Positions 42,580 to 50,909 of a DNA stretch of 64,000 nt are shown piece after piece. Position numbers and translations under genes: made by a program. The stretch comes from JALZEG01 sp046263255 (GTDB taxonomy: Bacteria > Actinomycetota > CADDZG01 > WHSQ01): contig JBHELD010000003.1 of NCBI GenBank assembly GCA_046263255.1, positions 1 to 64,000 on the forward strand, read 5' to 3'. The notes below the pieces were generated by a model, which was not told where the DNA came from, ran no database searches, and saw nothing but the letters and a program-made list of their open reading frames with translations. Within the stretch, counting starts at the first letter, position 1; each line of letters begins with the position of its first letter.

Positions 42580-43215
42580 ATGAGACAGCGACCGTCCGTG
42601 GAGCGCCACGTAGTCGATGCTCCCGTCACCGCGGCGCCTGCGGCGAACCGTCTGTGGACCGTCCCCAACGTCCTTTCCCTGCTCCGCCTCGCGAGCGTCC
42701 CCGTCTTCGTCTGGCTGTTCGTGTCCGGGCGCGAGAACGCGGCGGTGATCCTCTACGCCGCGGGCGCGTGGACTGATTTCTTCGACGGGGTGATCGCGCG
42801 CAGGTTCGACCAGGTGTCCGAGCTCGGGAAGCTGCTCGACCCGCTGGCGGACCGCATCCTGATCCTGGCCCTCGCGATCGCGCTCGTCGCCCGCGAGGTC
42901 CTGCCGCTCTGGCTCGCGGTGACGGTCGTGGGGCGCGATCTGCTGATCCTGAGCGTGTTCCCCTACCTCGAGCGTCGCAGGGTCCCGCGCATCGCAGTGA
43001 ACTTCACGGGCAAGAGCGCGACCGCGAGCCTGCTGATGGGTCTGACTCTCCTCGCGTACTCGGAGACGAGCTTCCCGGGCGCGGGGGGCGTCGAACCCGC
43101 CGGGACCGCGTTCACCGTGCTCGGGGCCGTGCTCTACTGGGCCGCGGCGGCGACGTACGCGCGGCAGGCTCGCGAGGGGCTGCGGGCGCTAACCCTCGAG
43201 AAAGGGCCGACGTAG
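42580..43215 (+). CDS. pgsA: CDP-diacylglycerol-glycerol-3-phosphate 3-phosphatidyltransferase-like
   Basis: A 211-residue CDP-alcohol phosphatidyltransferase. The full motif D-x2-DG-x2-AR-x8-G-x3-D-x3-D is readable in WTDFFDGVIARRFDQVSELGKLLDPLADR. About five to six membrane helices. The first 25 residues are a soluble extension. PgsA function is the likeliest; phosphatidylinositol-phosphate or cardiolipin-type enzymes share the motif. Confidence 0.87.
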   Translation: MRQRPSVERHVVDAPVTAAPAANRLWTVPNVLSLLRLASVPVFVWLFVSGRENAAVILYAAGAWTDFFDGVIARRFDQVSELGKLLDPLADRILILALAIALVAREVLPLWLAVTVVGRDLLILSVFPYLERRRVPRIAVNFTGKSATASLLMGLTLLAYSETSFPGAGGVEPAGTAFTVLGAVLYWAAAATYARQAREGLRALTLEKGPT

Positions 43216-45749
43216 TGCCCGACCTGAACATGCAGGCGGTGATCATGGCCGGGGGCGAGGGATCGCGGCTCAGGCCGCTCACGAGCAACATGCCCAAGCC
43301 GATGCTCCCCATCGCGAAGCGCCCGATGATGGAGCACATCCTCGTCCTGCTGCGCGCCCACGGGATCACGGACGTCGTCGCGACGGTGCAGTTCCTCTCG
43401 TCCGTCATCCGCAACTACTTCGGCGACGGCTCCGACCTCGGGATGTCCCTCTCGTACGCGACGGTGGAGGTGCCGCTCGGGACGGCCGGATCGGTCCTCG
43501 GAGCACGCGACTTCCTGTCGGGGTCGTTCCTGGTCGTGTCCGGAGACGCGCTGACCGACGTCGACCTCGAGGAGGTCGTGGACTTCCACAGGAGCCGGGG
43601 GGCCGCGGCGACGCTCGTCCTGAAGCGCATGAAGGACCCGCTGGAGTTCGGCATCGTCATGACGGACGCCGACGGCCGCGTCGAGAGGTTCCTCGAGAAG
43701 CCGACGTGGGGGCAGGTCTTCTCGGACACGATCAACACCGGCATCTACGTCCTCGAGCCAGACGTCCTCGACCTCATACCGGTCGACCACCCGTACGACT
43801 TCTCGAGCGAGCTGTTCCCGATGATGCTCGACAAAGGCCTGCCGCTGTTCGGCTTCGTCACCGACGCCTTCTGGACCGACGTCGGCAACACCGACGCGTA
43901 CCTGCAGGCGAATCACGACGCGCTGTCCGGAAAGGTCGCCGTCGAGCCGGTCGGGTTCGAGCTGCGGCCGGGCGTGTGGGTGGGGGAGGACGTCGAGATC
44001 CACCCGACCGCTCGGGTCGAGGGGCCGAGCCTCATCGGCGACAACGTGAGGATCGACGCCGGCGCGAAGGTCGGACCGCTGACCGTCGTCGCCGACAACG
44101 CGATCGTCTCCGACGACGCGTCCGTGACGTCGTCGGTGCTCCTGGAGCGCGCTCAGGTGGGGCCGTACTCGCTCGCGCGCAGCGCGGTGATCGGCCGCGG
44201 GACCTCGCTCCACCGGGGGGTGAACCTCGAGGAGAGCGTCGTCCTGGGTGACGAGGTGACCGTCGGCGCGGGCGCCTACATAAAGTCTCGAGTGAAGGTT
44301 TACCCGAGCCGCACCGTCGAGGCCGGAGCGATCGTGACGCAGAGCGTGGTCAAGGAGCGGCGGGCGACGCGGACGCTGTTCGGCTCCCGCGGCGTGGCCG
44401 GCCCCGTCAACCTCGGCGTCACGCCGCTGGTGGCGACCAGGCTCGGCATGGCCTACGGCACGACGCTGAAGCGCGGCAGCGTGGTCCTCACCGGGCGCGA
44501 CGCGAGCCGTGCCGCCCGCACGATGAAGCGCGCCCTCATCGCCGGGCTGAACTCGACGGGGGTGACATGCCACGACCTCGAGCTGATGCCGCTGCCCGTG
44601 ACGCGGTTCGCGGTGCGGACCGAGCAGGCGGCGGGGGGGATCAGCGTGAGGACGTCGCCGCGCGACCCGGAGGCGGTGGAGATCCGCCTGTTCGACGCCG
44701 ACGGCGCCGACCTCGCGCCGGGGGACCAGCGCAAGATCGAGCGGATCTTCTTCCGCGAGGACTACCGGCGCGCGGGCGCGCTGCAGCTCGGGGAGCTCGA
44801 GTTCCCGCCCCGCACGCTCGAGCAGTACACGTCCGGGGTGATGCGGGCGCTCGACGTCGACGCGATCAGGAAGGCGGCGCTGAAGGTCGTCGTCGACTAC
44901 GCGTACGGTGCGGCTTCGGTGATCGGGCCGTCGATCTTCGGCCGCCTCCGGTGCGACGTCCTCGGCCTCCACGGCTTCATCGACGAGCACCGCCCGGTCC
45001 TGGTCGAGCGCGACATCGACCGCCTGCTCGACGAGCTGTCCGACCAGGTCCGGAGCTCCGGTTCGAACGCGGGCGTGCTGCTCGAGCCCGGGGGAGAGGT
45101 CGCGCACCTCGTGGACGACAAAGGCCGCGTCGTCTCCGGCACCGACGCGCTGCTGGCCCTGCTGGGTCACGAGGCGCGCCGCGCGGCCGGAGGAACCCTG
45201 GTCGTCCCGGTGTCGTGCCCGCAGGTCTGCGAGGCGATCGCGTCGTCCGAGGGCGCGACGCTGACGTGGGCGTCGACCGGCCTCGCCGGGTTGATGGCGC
45301 ACGCCGCGCAGCCGGGGGTCGTCTTCGTCGGCGACTGCAACGGCGCGCTGATGTGGCCTGCGTTGATGCCGGCGCCGGACGGCCTCATGGCGTTCTGCAA
45401 GGTCCTCGAGCTGATGGCGACCTCCGCCCGGCCGCTCGCTGAGGTGGTGGACGGGCTGCCGGACACCACGGTCGTGACGGTCGACGTGGACACGCCATGG
45501 GACCTCAAAGGCGCCGTGATGCGGCACGTCGCGTCGCAGGCGAGCCGGCGCGCCGGCGCCAGGCTCGTCCTGCTCGACGGCGTCAAGGTCATCGAGGACG
45601 ACGGGTGGGCGCTCGTCATCCCGTATCCGGACGAGCCGCTGTGCCGCGTGTGGGCGGAGGCGCCGACGCGTGCCGAGGCGGAGGCCCTCGCCGGCCGTTA
45701 CGCTGCGCTCGTCCGAGAGGTCGTGGACGGAGCATTCGAGTCTTCTTGA
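43215..45749 (+). CDS. NDP-sugar pyrophosphorylase fused to a degenerate phosphohexomutase
   Basis: An 844-residue protein. Residues 1-235 are a nucleotidyltransferase with MAGGEGSRLRPLTSNMPKPMLPIA. Residues 250-370 form a left-handed beta-helix with hexapeptide repeats. From about 380 on is a phosphomannomutase-like half. There the TASHNP active-site loop has become RTSPRDPE (Ser kept, His and Asn lost) and the metal loop DGDxDR reads GDCNGAL, so mutase activity is doubtful. Similar fusions are annotated as mannose-1-phosphate guanylyltransferase. GDP-mannose would supply the mannosyltransferase at 61.8 kb; that link is inferred. Confidence 0.85.
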   Translation: MPDLNMQAVIMAGGEGSRLRPLTSNMPKPMLPIAKRPMMEHILVLLRAHGITDVVATVQFLSSVIRNYFGDGSDLGMSLSYATVEVPLGTAGSVLGARDFLSGSFLVVSGDALTDVDLEEVVDFHRSRGAAATLVLKRMKDPLEFGIVMTDADGRVERFLEKPTWGQVFSDTINTGIYVLEPDVLDLIPVDHPYDFSSELFPMMLDKGLPLFGFVTDAFWTDVGNTDAYLQANHDALSGKVAVEPVGFELRPGVWVGEDVEIHPTARVEGPSLIGDNVRIDAGAKVGPLTVVADNAIVSDDASVTSSVLLERAQVGPYSLARSAVIGRGTSLHRGVNLEESVVLGDEVTVGAGAYIKSRVKVYPSRTVEAGAIVTQSVVKERRATRTLFGSRGVAGPVNLGVTPLVATRLGMAYGTTLKRGSVVLTGRDASRAARTMKRALIAGLNSTGVTCHDLELMPLPVTRFAVRTEQAAGGISVRTSPRDPEAVEIRLFDADGADLAPGDQRKIERIFFREDYRRAGALQLGELEFPPRTLEQYTSGVMRALDVDAIRKAALKVVVDYAYGAASVIGPSIFGRLRCDVLGLHGFIDEHRPVLVERDIDRLLDELSDQVRSSGSNAGVLLEPGGEVAHLVDDKGRVVSGTDALLALLGHEARRAAGGTLVVPVSCPQVCEAIASSEGATLTWASTGLAGLMAHAAQPGVVFVGDCNGALMWPALMPAPDGLMAFCKVLELMATSARPLAEVVDGLPDTTVVTVDVDTPWDLKGAVMRHVASQASRRAGARLVLLDGVKVIEDDGWALVIPYPDEPLCRVWAEAPTRAEAEALAGRYAALVREVVDGAFESS

Positions 45750-45783
45750 AGACTTGGCAACAAGTCGACAAATCTCTATTCGC
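45744..45783. repeat. Octamer array F, upstream of gcvH
   Basis: Five units in register start at 45744, 45752, 45760, 45768 and 45776 (tcttgaag, acttggca, acaagtcg, acaaatct, ctattcgc). The central two match the consensus. The array begins within the last codons of the fusion gene and ends 22 bases before gcvH. Confidence 0.65.
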
Positions 45784-45805
45784 CTGCTCGAAAGGAGAGA
45801 ACGCG

Positions 45806-46189
45806 GTGAGCGACGTTCCCGCCGATCGCCAGTACACGAAGGACCACGAATGGGCGCGCGAGCAGGACGGCCGGATCGTCGTCGGGATCACCCACTACGC
45901 GCAGGACCAGCTCGGCGACGTCGTGTTCGTCGGTCTCCCGGAGCCGGGATCCGAGGTCACCGCGGGCGAGCCGCTCGGGGAGGTGGAGTCCACCAAGTCG
46001 GTGTCGGACGTCTACAGCCCCGTCAGCGGACGGGTCCTCGAGAAGAACGTCGAGGTCGAGCAGAACCCGGAGCTCATCAACTCCGACCCGTACGGGGGAG
46101 GATGGCTCGTGACGATCGAGCCGTCGGGCGACACCGAGGGACTCATCAGCGCGGAGGAGTACCGGGCCTTCGTCGCGGAGGCGCAGTAG
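45806..46189 (+). CDS. gcvH: Glycine cleavage system H protein
   Basis: A 127-residue lipoyl carrier protein. The lipoylation Lys lies in GEVESTKSVSDVYSPVSG near residue 62. The N-terminal KDHEWAR and C-terminal EYRAFVAEAQ are typical. GGAG lies eight bases before the GTG. It carries the aminomethyl group between GcvP and GcvT, encoded 5-8 kb downstream. Confidence 0.96.
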   Translation: MSDVPADRQYTKDHEWAREQDGRIVVGITHYAQDQLGDVVFVGLPEPGSEVTAGEPLGEVESTKSVSDVYSPVSGRVLEKNVEVEQNPELINSDPYGGGWLVTIEPSGDTEGLISAEEYRAFVAEAQ

Positions 46190-46258
46190 CCGCGAGGCGT
46201 CGCTCGCGCTCCGTCGTGCCCGCCGCGGCGGAAAGACTCTCGACCACCGGTCGCCGGC

Positions 46259-46286
46259 TTGACTAACTCTAAAGCTCGCCTATAGG
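46259..46286 (+). promoter_or_regulatory. Promoter of the FHA gene
   Basis: A -35 box TTGACT (46259-46264) and -10 box TATAGG (46281-46286) are 16 bases apart. TAGGGT at 46283-46288 is an alternative -10. Transcription would start at or next to ATG 46296, supporting that codon as the real start. Confidence 0.65.
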
Positions 46287-46295
46287 GTCACCCCC

Positions 46296-46772
46296 ATGTT
46301 CTGCACGAACTGCGGCCACAAGAACCCGGACGGCGCGAACTTCTGATCGTCGTGCGGGTCGCCGCTGACCGAGGGGACCGAGTCGGCCTCGTCGACCGTC
46401 ACGTTCATGGCTCCCGAGATGGAGGCGGAGCTCGACGAGGAGGTCCACGTCTCGGCCGAGGAGCTCGAAGGCGGCCGGGGGGTACTGATCGTGAAGCGGG
46501 GCCCGAACGCCGGCAGCAAGTTCTTCCTCGATGCCGACGTCACGCACGTCGGGCGGCACCCCGACAGCGACATCTTCCTCGACGACATAACGGTCTCCCG
46601 GCGCCACGCGGAGCTGCGGCGGTCGCCGAACGAGTTCAGCCTCGCCGACGTCGGCAGCCTGAACGGCACCTACGTGAACCGGGAGCGGGTCGAGGAGGCC
46701 CGTCTGCGCAGCGGCGACGAGATCCAGATCGGCAAGTTCAAGCTCGTGTTCCTCACGGGGTCGCAGGCGTAG
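46296..46772 (+). CDS. garA: GarA/OdhI-like FHA protein with zinc-ribbon N-terminus, interrupted by in-frame TGA
   Basis: From ATG 46296 the frame reads a zinc-ribbon start (MFCTNCGHKNPDGANF), then TGA at codon 17 (46344-46346) where a Cys codon is expected before SSCGSPL. It then continues in frame through a phospho-motif-like STVTF and a complete FHA domain (GRHPDSDIFLDDITVSRRHAE, VGSLNGTYVN) to 46772. ATG 46407 could restart a 121-residue protein, but that would lack the phospho-motif. GarA, when phosphorylated at its N-terminus, controls 2-oxoglutarate metabolism. Neighbours gcvH and ftsR match Rv1826-Rv1828. Nonsense mutation, sequencing error or recoding remain open. Confidence 0.8.
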
Positions 46773-46774
46773 CG

Positions 46775-47506
46775 ATGCCGCTCTCGCGCTCCCGCGACTA
46801 CCTGAGCATCGGAGAGGTCCTGGACTCGGTCCGCGCGGACTTCCCGGACGTGAGCATCTCGAAGATCCGCTTCCTCGAGGCCGAGGGGCTGATCGCGCCG
46901 GAGCGGACGCCGGCCGGCTACCGCAAGTTCTACGAGCCGGACGTCGCACGTCTGCGGTACATCCTGTCGCTGCAGCGGGACCACTTCCTGCCGCTGAAGG
47001 TCATCCGGGAACGGCTGGGACAGGCGGACGCGGCCGGTTCGTACCCCGATCCCGGCGCGGGCGGGACGCGGCGCGCGGCTGCGGCGGCCCCGAACGGCCG
47101 CGGGAGCATGGCGGAGGCCGAGCCGGGATCGATCGAGTCGTCCGTCCAGCTGACGCGCGCCGAGCTGCGGGAGGTCTCGGGGCTCTCCGAGGAGCAGCTC
47201 CGGGGGCTCGAGGACTTCGGCGTGCTCGCGAAGCGCGACGACGACGTGTACGACGAGAACGACCTCGTGGTGGCCAAGGCATCCGGCCGCTTCTTCGCCT
47301 ACGGCGTCGAGCCCCGTCACCTCCGCATGTACCGCCAGTTCGCCGACCGCGAGGCCGCGTTCTTCGAGCAGATCGTCACGCCCGCGTTGAAGCGCAAGGA
47401 CGCCGGCGCGGGGGACCAGGCGCATCAGTCGGTGAGGGAGCTCCTGACGCTGTCGCGCCAGATGCGAGAGGCGGCGCTGCGCTCCAGCCTCGGGGGCCTC
47501 GCGTAG
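46775..47506 (+). CDS. ftsR: MerR-family regulator, FtsR type
   Basis: A 243-residue protein. The N-terminal winged helix YLSIGEVLDSVRADFPDVSISKIRFLEAEGLI with ERTPAGYRKF is MerR-like. An Ala/Gly-rich linker (about 95-112) and a C-terminal helical domain follow (LTRAELREVSGLSEEQLRGLEDFGVL). It occupies the Rv1828 position directly after the FHA gene. The corynebacterial homologue FtsR activates ftsZ. Confidence 0.88.
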   Translation: MPLSRSRDYLSIGEVLDSVRADFPDVSISKIRFLEAEGLIAPERTPAGYRKFYEPDVARLRYILSLQRDHFLPLKVIRERLGQADAAGSYPDPGAGGTRRAAAAAPNGRGSMAEAEPGSIESSVQLTRAELREVSGLSEEQLRGLEDFGVLAKRDDDVYDENDLVVAKASGRFFAYGVEPRHLRMYRQFADREAAFFEQIVTPALKRKDAGAGDQAHQSVRELLTLSRQMREAALRSSLGGLA

Positions 47507-47517
47507 CCTCGTCGTCT

Positions 47518-47557
47518 TCCAGTCGACCTGTTGCCTTGTCGACAAATCGATTGGTCG
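47518..47557. repeat. Octamer array G, across the carboxypeptidase start
   Basis: Five units start at 47518, 47526, 47534, 47542 and 47550 (tccagtcg, acctgttg, ccttgtcg, acaaatcg, attggtcg). The TTG start codon of the carboxypeptidase gene (47536) lies inside the third unit, and a 10-bp palindrome TTGTCGACAA is at 47536-47545. Confidence 0.72.
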
Positions 47558-48672
47558 CCGCGGCCTCGGCGGTCCTGCTGGCCGTCGCGCCGGCCGCGGC
47601 GGCGGCCCCGCAGCTCCCGCCCCGCCCGGCGGTCACGTGCGCGGCGTGTCTGGTCGTCGCGGGTGAGGACGTGATCTGGGGCCGGGAGATCGACTCCCGG
47701 CGCGCGAACGCGAGCACGACGAAGATGGTCACCGCGCTCGTCGCGGCGCGGCAGGGCCGCCTGCAGGAGACGGTCGTGGCGTCGCGCGCGGCGTCCGCGA
47801 CCGGTGGAGGAGGTCTCGACCTGCGGCCCGGGGACCGTTTCACGGTCGAGGAGCTCCTCGTCGCCATGCTGCTCACGTCGTCGAACGACGCGGCGGTGGC
47901 CCTGGCGGAGCACGTCGCGGGGTCGGAGAAGGCCTTCGTCGCCCGGATGAACGCGCTGGCGCGCGACCTCGGCGCCCGGAACTCGCGCTTCGTGACCCCC
48001 CACGGCCTGGACGCCCCGGGGCACTACTCGTCGGCCCGCGACCTCGCCCGCATCGCGCTCGCGATCCTGCGCAGCCCGGCCCTGTCGGAGATCGTCGCGA
48101 CGCGCTCGGCGTCGATCACCGGCCGGGGCAGAAGGATCCGCCTCGTTAACACTAATCCTCTTCTTGACAGTTATCCCGGCGCAGTCGGCATCAAGACGGG
48201 GTACACGAGCGGCGCCGGCGACGTCCTCGTCGCCGCGGCGGCGCGCTCCGGCCGGCGGCTCGTCGCCGTCGCCATGGGCTCCGACGACGCGGCGGCCGAC
48301 GCCGCCGCGCTGCTCGACTACGGGTTCCGCGCGCTCGGCCGCGGCGTGCTCCTGCGCGCGGGGGCCGAGCTCGGCGTCGTCGTCTTCGATCCCTCCGGGT
48401 CGGTCGGGGTGGTCGCCGGTCGCACCGTCCACGGCATACAGCGCCCGGAGACGATCTCGATCGCGTTCGAGCCCGGAACCGCGGCCCCGCCGCTCGCCGA
48501 GGGTGAGACGCTGGGGACCGTGGTGATCACCGCTTCCGACGGCACGCTCGTCGCGCGCGCTCCCGCGGTCGCGGAGCAGGCGATCGCCGACGCCGATCCC
48601 GGAGGTGTCGCGTCGCTGCTCGGCGACGTCCTGGGCGCGGCGGCCGCCCTCATCGGGGGAAGGTCGTGGTGA
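47536..48672 (+). CDS. D-Ala-D-Ala carboxypeptidase (peptidase S11)
   Basis: A 378-residue low-molecular-weight penicillin-binding protein. Motifs: SxxK as Ser60-TT-Lys63, SxN as SSN at 115-117, KTG at 220-222. The N-terminal signal peptide is about residues 1-24. It trims stem peptides of peptidoglycan outside the membrane. Start options are TTG 47536 and TTG 47551, both within array G; the shorter form still has a signal peptide. GTGA overlap with hpt. Confidence 0.9.
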   Translation: MSTNRLVAAASAVLLAVAPAAAAAPQLPPRPAVTCAACLVVAGEDVIWGREIDSRRANASTTKMVTALVAARQGRLQETVVASRAASATGGGGLDLRPGDRFTVEELLVAMLLTSSNDAAVALAEHVAGSEKAFVARMNALARDLGARNSRFVTPHGLDAPGHYSSARDLARIALAILRSPALSEIVATRSASITGRGRRIRLVNTNPLLDSYPGAVGIKTGYTSGAGDVLVAAAARSGRRLVAVAMGSDDAAADAAALLDYGFRALGRGVLLRAGAELGVVVFDPSGSVGVVAGRTVHGIQRPETISIAFEPGTAAPPLAEGETLGTVVITASDGTLVARAPAVAEQAIADADPGGVASLLGDVLGAAAALIGGRSW

Positions 48673-49271
48673 GCGACCCCGCCGCGTCGGTCGGAACCTT
48701 CCACGTCCTGATCTCCGAAGCCGACTTGCGCAGCCGGGTCCGCACGCTGGGCGAGGAGCTGGCGACGATCTACCGCGGCAGCCCCGATCCACCCGTGCTC
48801 GTGGGGGTGCTGAAGGGCTCGGTGCTGTTCCTCGCCGATCTCGTGCGCGCTCTGCCGGTGCACGCGGAGGTCGACTTCATGTCGATCTCGTCCTACGGCG
48901 GAGGAGCGCTTCAGTCGGGCGTCGTGCGCATCGAGAAGGATCTGGACTCGGACGTGAACGGCCGCGACGTCGTGATCGTCGAGGACATCGTCGACACCGG
49001 CTTGACGTTGAACTACCTCAGGCGGAACCTCACCGCACGCTCGCCGCGCTCGCTGCGCGCGGTGACGCTGCTCGACAAGTCCGTGCGCCGCATCGTCCCG
49101 GTCGCGCTCGAGCACCGCGGCTTCGACATCCCCGACGTGTTCGTGGTTGGTTACGGCCTCGACTTCCAGTCGCTGTACCGCAACGTGCGCGACATCCTGG
49201 CGGTGCCGGACCTGCCGCGCCTCGCGGCCGAGCCGCGGCTGCTCGTGCCGCCGCTGTGGCCAACTTCGTAG
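48669..49271 (+). CDS. hpt: Hypoxanthine phosphoribosyltransferase
   Basis: A 200-residue purine salvage enzyme. The PRPP-binding loop VVIVEDIVDTGLTL is intact; GVLKGSVLFLADL and the SSYGG loop are typical. In many bacteria hpt lies beside tilS-ftsH, but here it sits between a carboxypeptidase and a DUF151 gene. The GTG at 48669 overlaps the upstream stop; GTG 48666 is equivalent. Confidence 0.94.
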   Translation: MSDPAASVGTFHVLISEADLRSRVRTLGEELATIYRGSPDPPVLVGVLKGSVLFLADLVRALPVHAEVDFMSISSYGGGALQSGVVRIEKDLDSDVNGRDVVIVEDIVDTGLTLNYLRRNLTARSPRSLRAVTLLDKSVRRIVPVALEHRGFDIPDVFVVGYGLDFQSLYRNVRDILAVPDLPRLAAEPRLLVPPLWPTS

Positions 49272-49277
49272 GGGTGT

Positions 49278-49283
49278 TAGCCT
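49278..49283 (+). promoter_or_regulatory. -10 box TAGCCT of the DUF151 gene
   Basis: TAGCCT ends six bases before ATG 49290, the leaderless-type spacing repeated in this window. Confidence 0.5.
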
Positions 49284-49289
49284 GCCGGA

Positions 49290-49769
49290 ATGGTCGAGCT
49301 GTCGCTCGTGGGGGTCCGCGTCGAGCTCCCCTCGAATCAACCGATCGTCTTGCTGAAAGAGGCCGACGGCGAGCGATACCTCCCGATATGGATCGGCGCC
49401 GTCGAGGCGACGGCGATCGCCTTCGCTCTCCAGGGGATCCAGACCCCGCGCCCGATGACCCACGACCTGATGCGCGACCTCCTGAACGACGCCGGCGTCG
49501 CCGTCGAGCGGATCGTGATCAACGAGCTCGTCGACCAGACGTTCTTCGCGCTCATCCGGATGGCCTCCGGCGGCGAGACGAAGGACGTCTCGTCGCGCCC
49601 GAGCGACGCGATCGCGCTCGCCGTCAGGATCAACGCGCCGATCTTCGCCGCGGACGAGGTCCTCGAGCAGGCGGGGATCGAGCTGAAGGACGACGAGGAG
49701 ACCGAGGTCGAGAAGTTCCGGGAGTTTCTCGACCAGGTGAGCCCCGAGGACTTCGCCGCCGGGGGATAG
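49290..49769 (+). CDS. Bifunctional nuclease family protein (DUF151)
   Basis: A 159-residue protein. The N-terminal half is the DUF151 domain: QPIVLLKEADGERYLPIWIGAVEATAIAFALQG and RPSDAIALAVRINAPIFAADEVLEQAGI. The acidic C-terminus is short. Plant members show DNase and RNase activity; the bacterial role is unclear. Position equals Rv1829. Confidence 0.92.
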   Translation: MVELSLVGVRVELPSNQPIVLLKEADGERYLPIWIGAVEATAIAFALQGIQTPRPMTHDLMRDLLNDAGVAVERIVINELVDQTFFALIRMASGGETKDVSSRPSDAIALAVRINAPIFAADEVLEQAGIELKDDEETEVEKFREFLDQVSPEDFAAGG

Positions 49770-49804
49770 CCACCGCCGTCAACCTGAGCTAGACGGTTGG
49801 GTCG

Positions 49805-49833
49805 TTGACACGCGCGCGGGCCGGCCGTACGCT
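49805..49833 (+). promoter_or_regulatory. Near-consensus promoter upstream of the second merR gene
   Basis: TTGACA (49805-49810) and TACGCT (49828-49833) are separated by exactly 17 bases, the best -35/-10 pair seen in the window. It gives a leader of about 50 bases before ATG 49891. Confidence 0.75.
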
Positions 49834-49890
49834 TGCAGGCCCGTAACTACGGGTGTGTGATGCGCGCAAAGGGCAGCCGGGGAGGACGCG

Positions 49891-50421
49891 ATGGAGAAGG
49901 AAGGTCCGGAGAAGGAAGGTCCGGAGAAGGAGGGTCCGGTCGAGGTCGGTTACCGCGGCCCCCAGACGTGCAAGATCGTCGGCATCACCTACCGCCAGCT
50001 CGACTACTGGACGCGCACGGGGCTCATCGAGCCTTCCATCCAACCGGCGACGGGGTCGGGCACTCAGCGGCTGTACTCGTTCAACGACCTCCTGCAGCTC
50101 AAGGTCATCAAGTCGCTGATCGATGCCGGCGCGAGCCTGCAGAAGGTCCGTCAGGCGATCGACTACGTCCGGACGCACGTCGACGACGACTGGTCGAAGG
50201 TGAACATCGTCGCGGACGGCTCGGGCGTCTACGCGTTGAACGACGCGGAAGTCCTCGACCTGATCCGCAACGGCCAGGGTGTGCTGGGAGCAGTGGTCGC
50301 ACTCGACAAGGTGCGCGAGCAGCTCACCGGGACTTTGCGCGAGCTCCGTCCCGCAGCCGAGCCGGTGGAGTACGTTTCGGACGAGACGCACGAGACCGAC
50401 CGGCGAGCCAAGGAGGGCTGA
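49891..50421 (+). CDS. MerR-family regulator (Rv1830-like) with N-terminal EKEGP repeats
   Basis: A 176-residue regulator. Residues 2-16 are three copies of EKEGP encoded by a 15-bp tandem repeat. The helix-turn-helix region is CKIVGITYRQLDYWTRTGLI, followed by a coil and a short C-terminal domain. Order relative to DUF151 and the glycine dehydrogenase genes matches Rv1829-Rv1832. Effector unknown. GGGGAGG precedes the ATG. Confidence 0.88.
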   Translation: MEKEGPEKEGPEKEGPVEVGYRGPQTCKIVGITYRQLDYWTRTGLIEPSIQPATGSGTQRLYSFNDLLQLKVIKSLIDAGASLQKVRQAIDYVRTHVDDDWSKVNIVADGSGVYALNDAEVLDLIRNGQGVLGAVVALDKVREQLTGTLRELRPAAEPVEYVSDETHETDRRAKEG

Positions 50422-50423
50422 CC

Positions 50424-50909
50424 ATCCCGGGCCTCCACGCCCACGACGAGGCAGGGGAGTCGCACGCCGACGCACCATCTCCTCTTCCGCACGAGTCCGT
50501 CGCCTTCGCGCACAACAGCGAACGACAGTTCGCGAAGCTCCTCGACTTCTACGAGATCGAGTGGGTCTACGAGCCGACCACGTTCGACATCGAGTGGGAC
50601 CGTGAGGGGACCCCGACACAGCGGTTCTCGCCCGACTTCTACCTCCCCGCCTTCGACCTCTACATCGAGATCACGACTCTGAACCAGAAGCTCGTGACGA
50701 AGAAGAACCGGAAGGTGCGCCGCCTCTCCGCTCTCTACCCCGACGTGAAGTGCAAGATCCTCTACCAGCGCGACTACCTCAACCTCCTGGTCAAGTACGG
50801 GCTCGAGGAGCCGTCGCAGGGCGCGCTGCTGGCGGGGGGCGAGGCGGAGGGAGCGGCGTCCACGCCGGAGGATCCCCCGTCGCTGTTCGGTCCCGCGCTC
50901 GCCGGATGA
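50424..50909 (+). CDS. PD-(D/E)XK-like nuclease-fold protein, non-canonical start
   Basis: About 161 residues. The core HNSERQFAKLLDFYEIEWVYEPTTF, then RFSPDFYLPAFDLYIEITTLNQKLV and the KKNRKVRRL stretch fit a PD-(D/E)XK nuclease fold: Asp in PDF, Glu in IEIT, with basic residues after. No ATG, GTG or TTG exists in frame between the upstream stop of this frame and the conserved core. AGGAGG (50411-50416) lies seven bases before an ATC at 50424; CTG 50418 is the other option. ATGA overlap with gcvT. Function unknown. Confidence 0.7.
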   Translation: MPGLHAHDEAGESHADAPSPLPHESVAFAHNSERQFAKLLDFYEIEWVYEPTTFDIEWDREGTPTQRFSPDFYLPAFDLYIEITTLNQKLVTKKNRKVRRLSALYPDVKCKILYQRDYLNLLVKYGLEEPSQGALLAGGEAEGAASTPEDPPSLFGPALAG

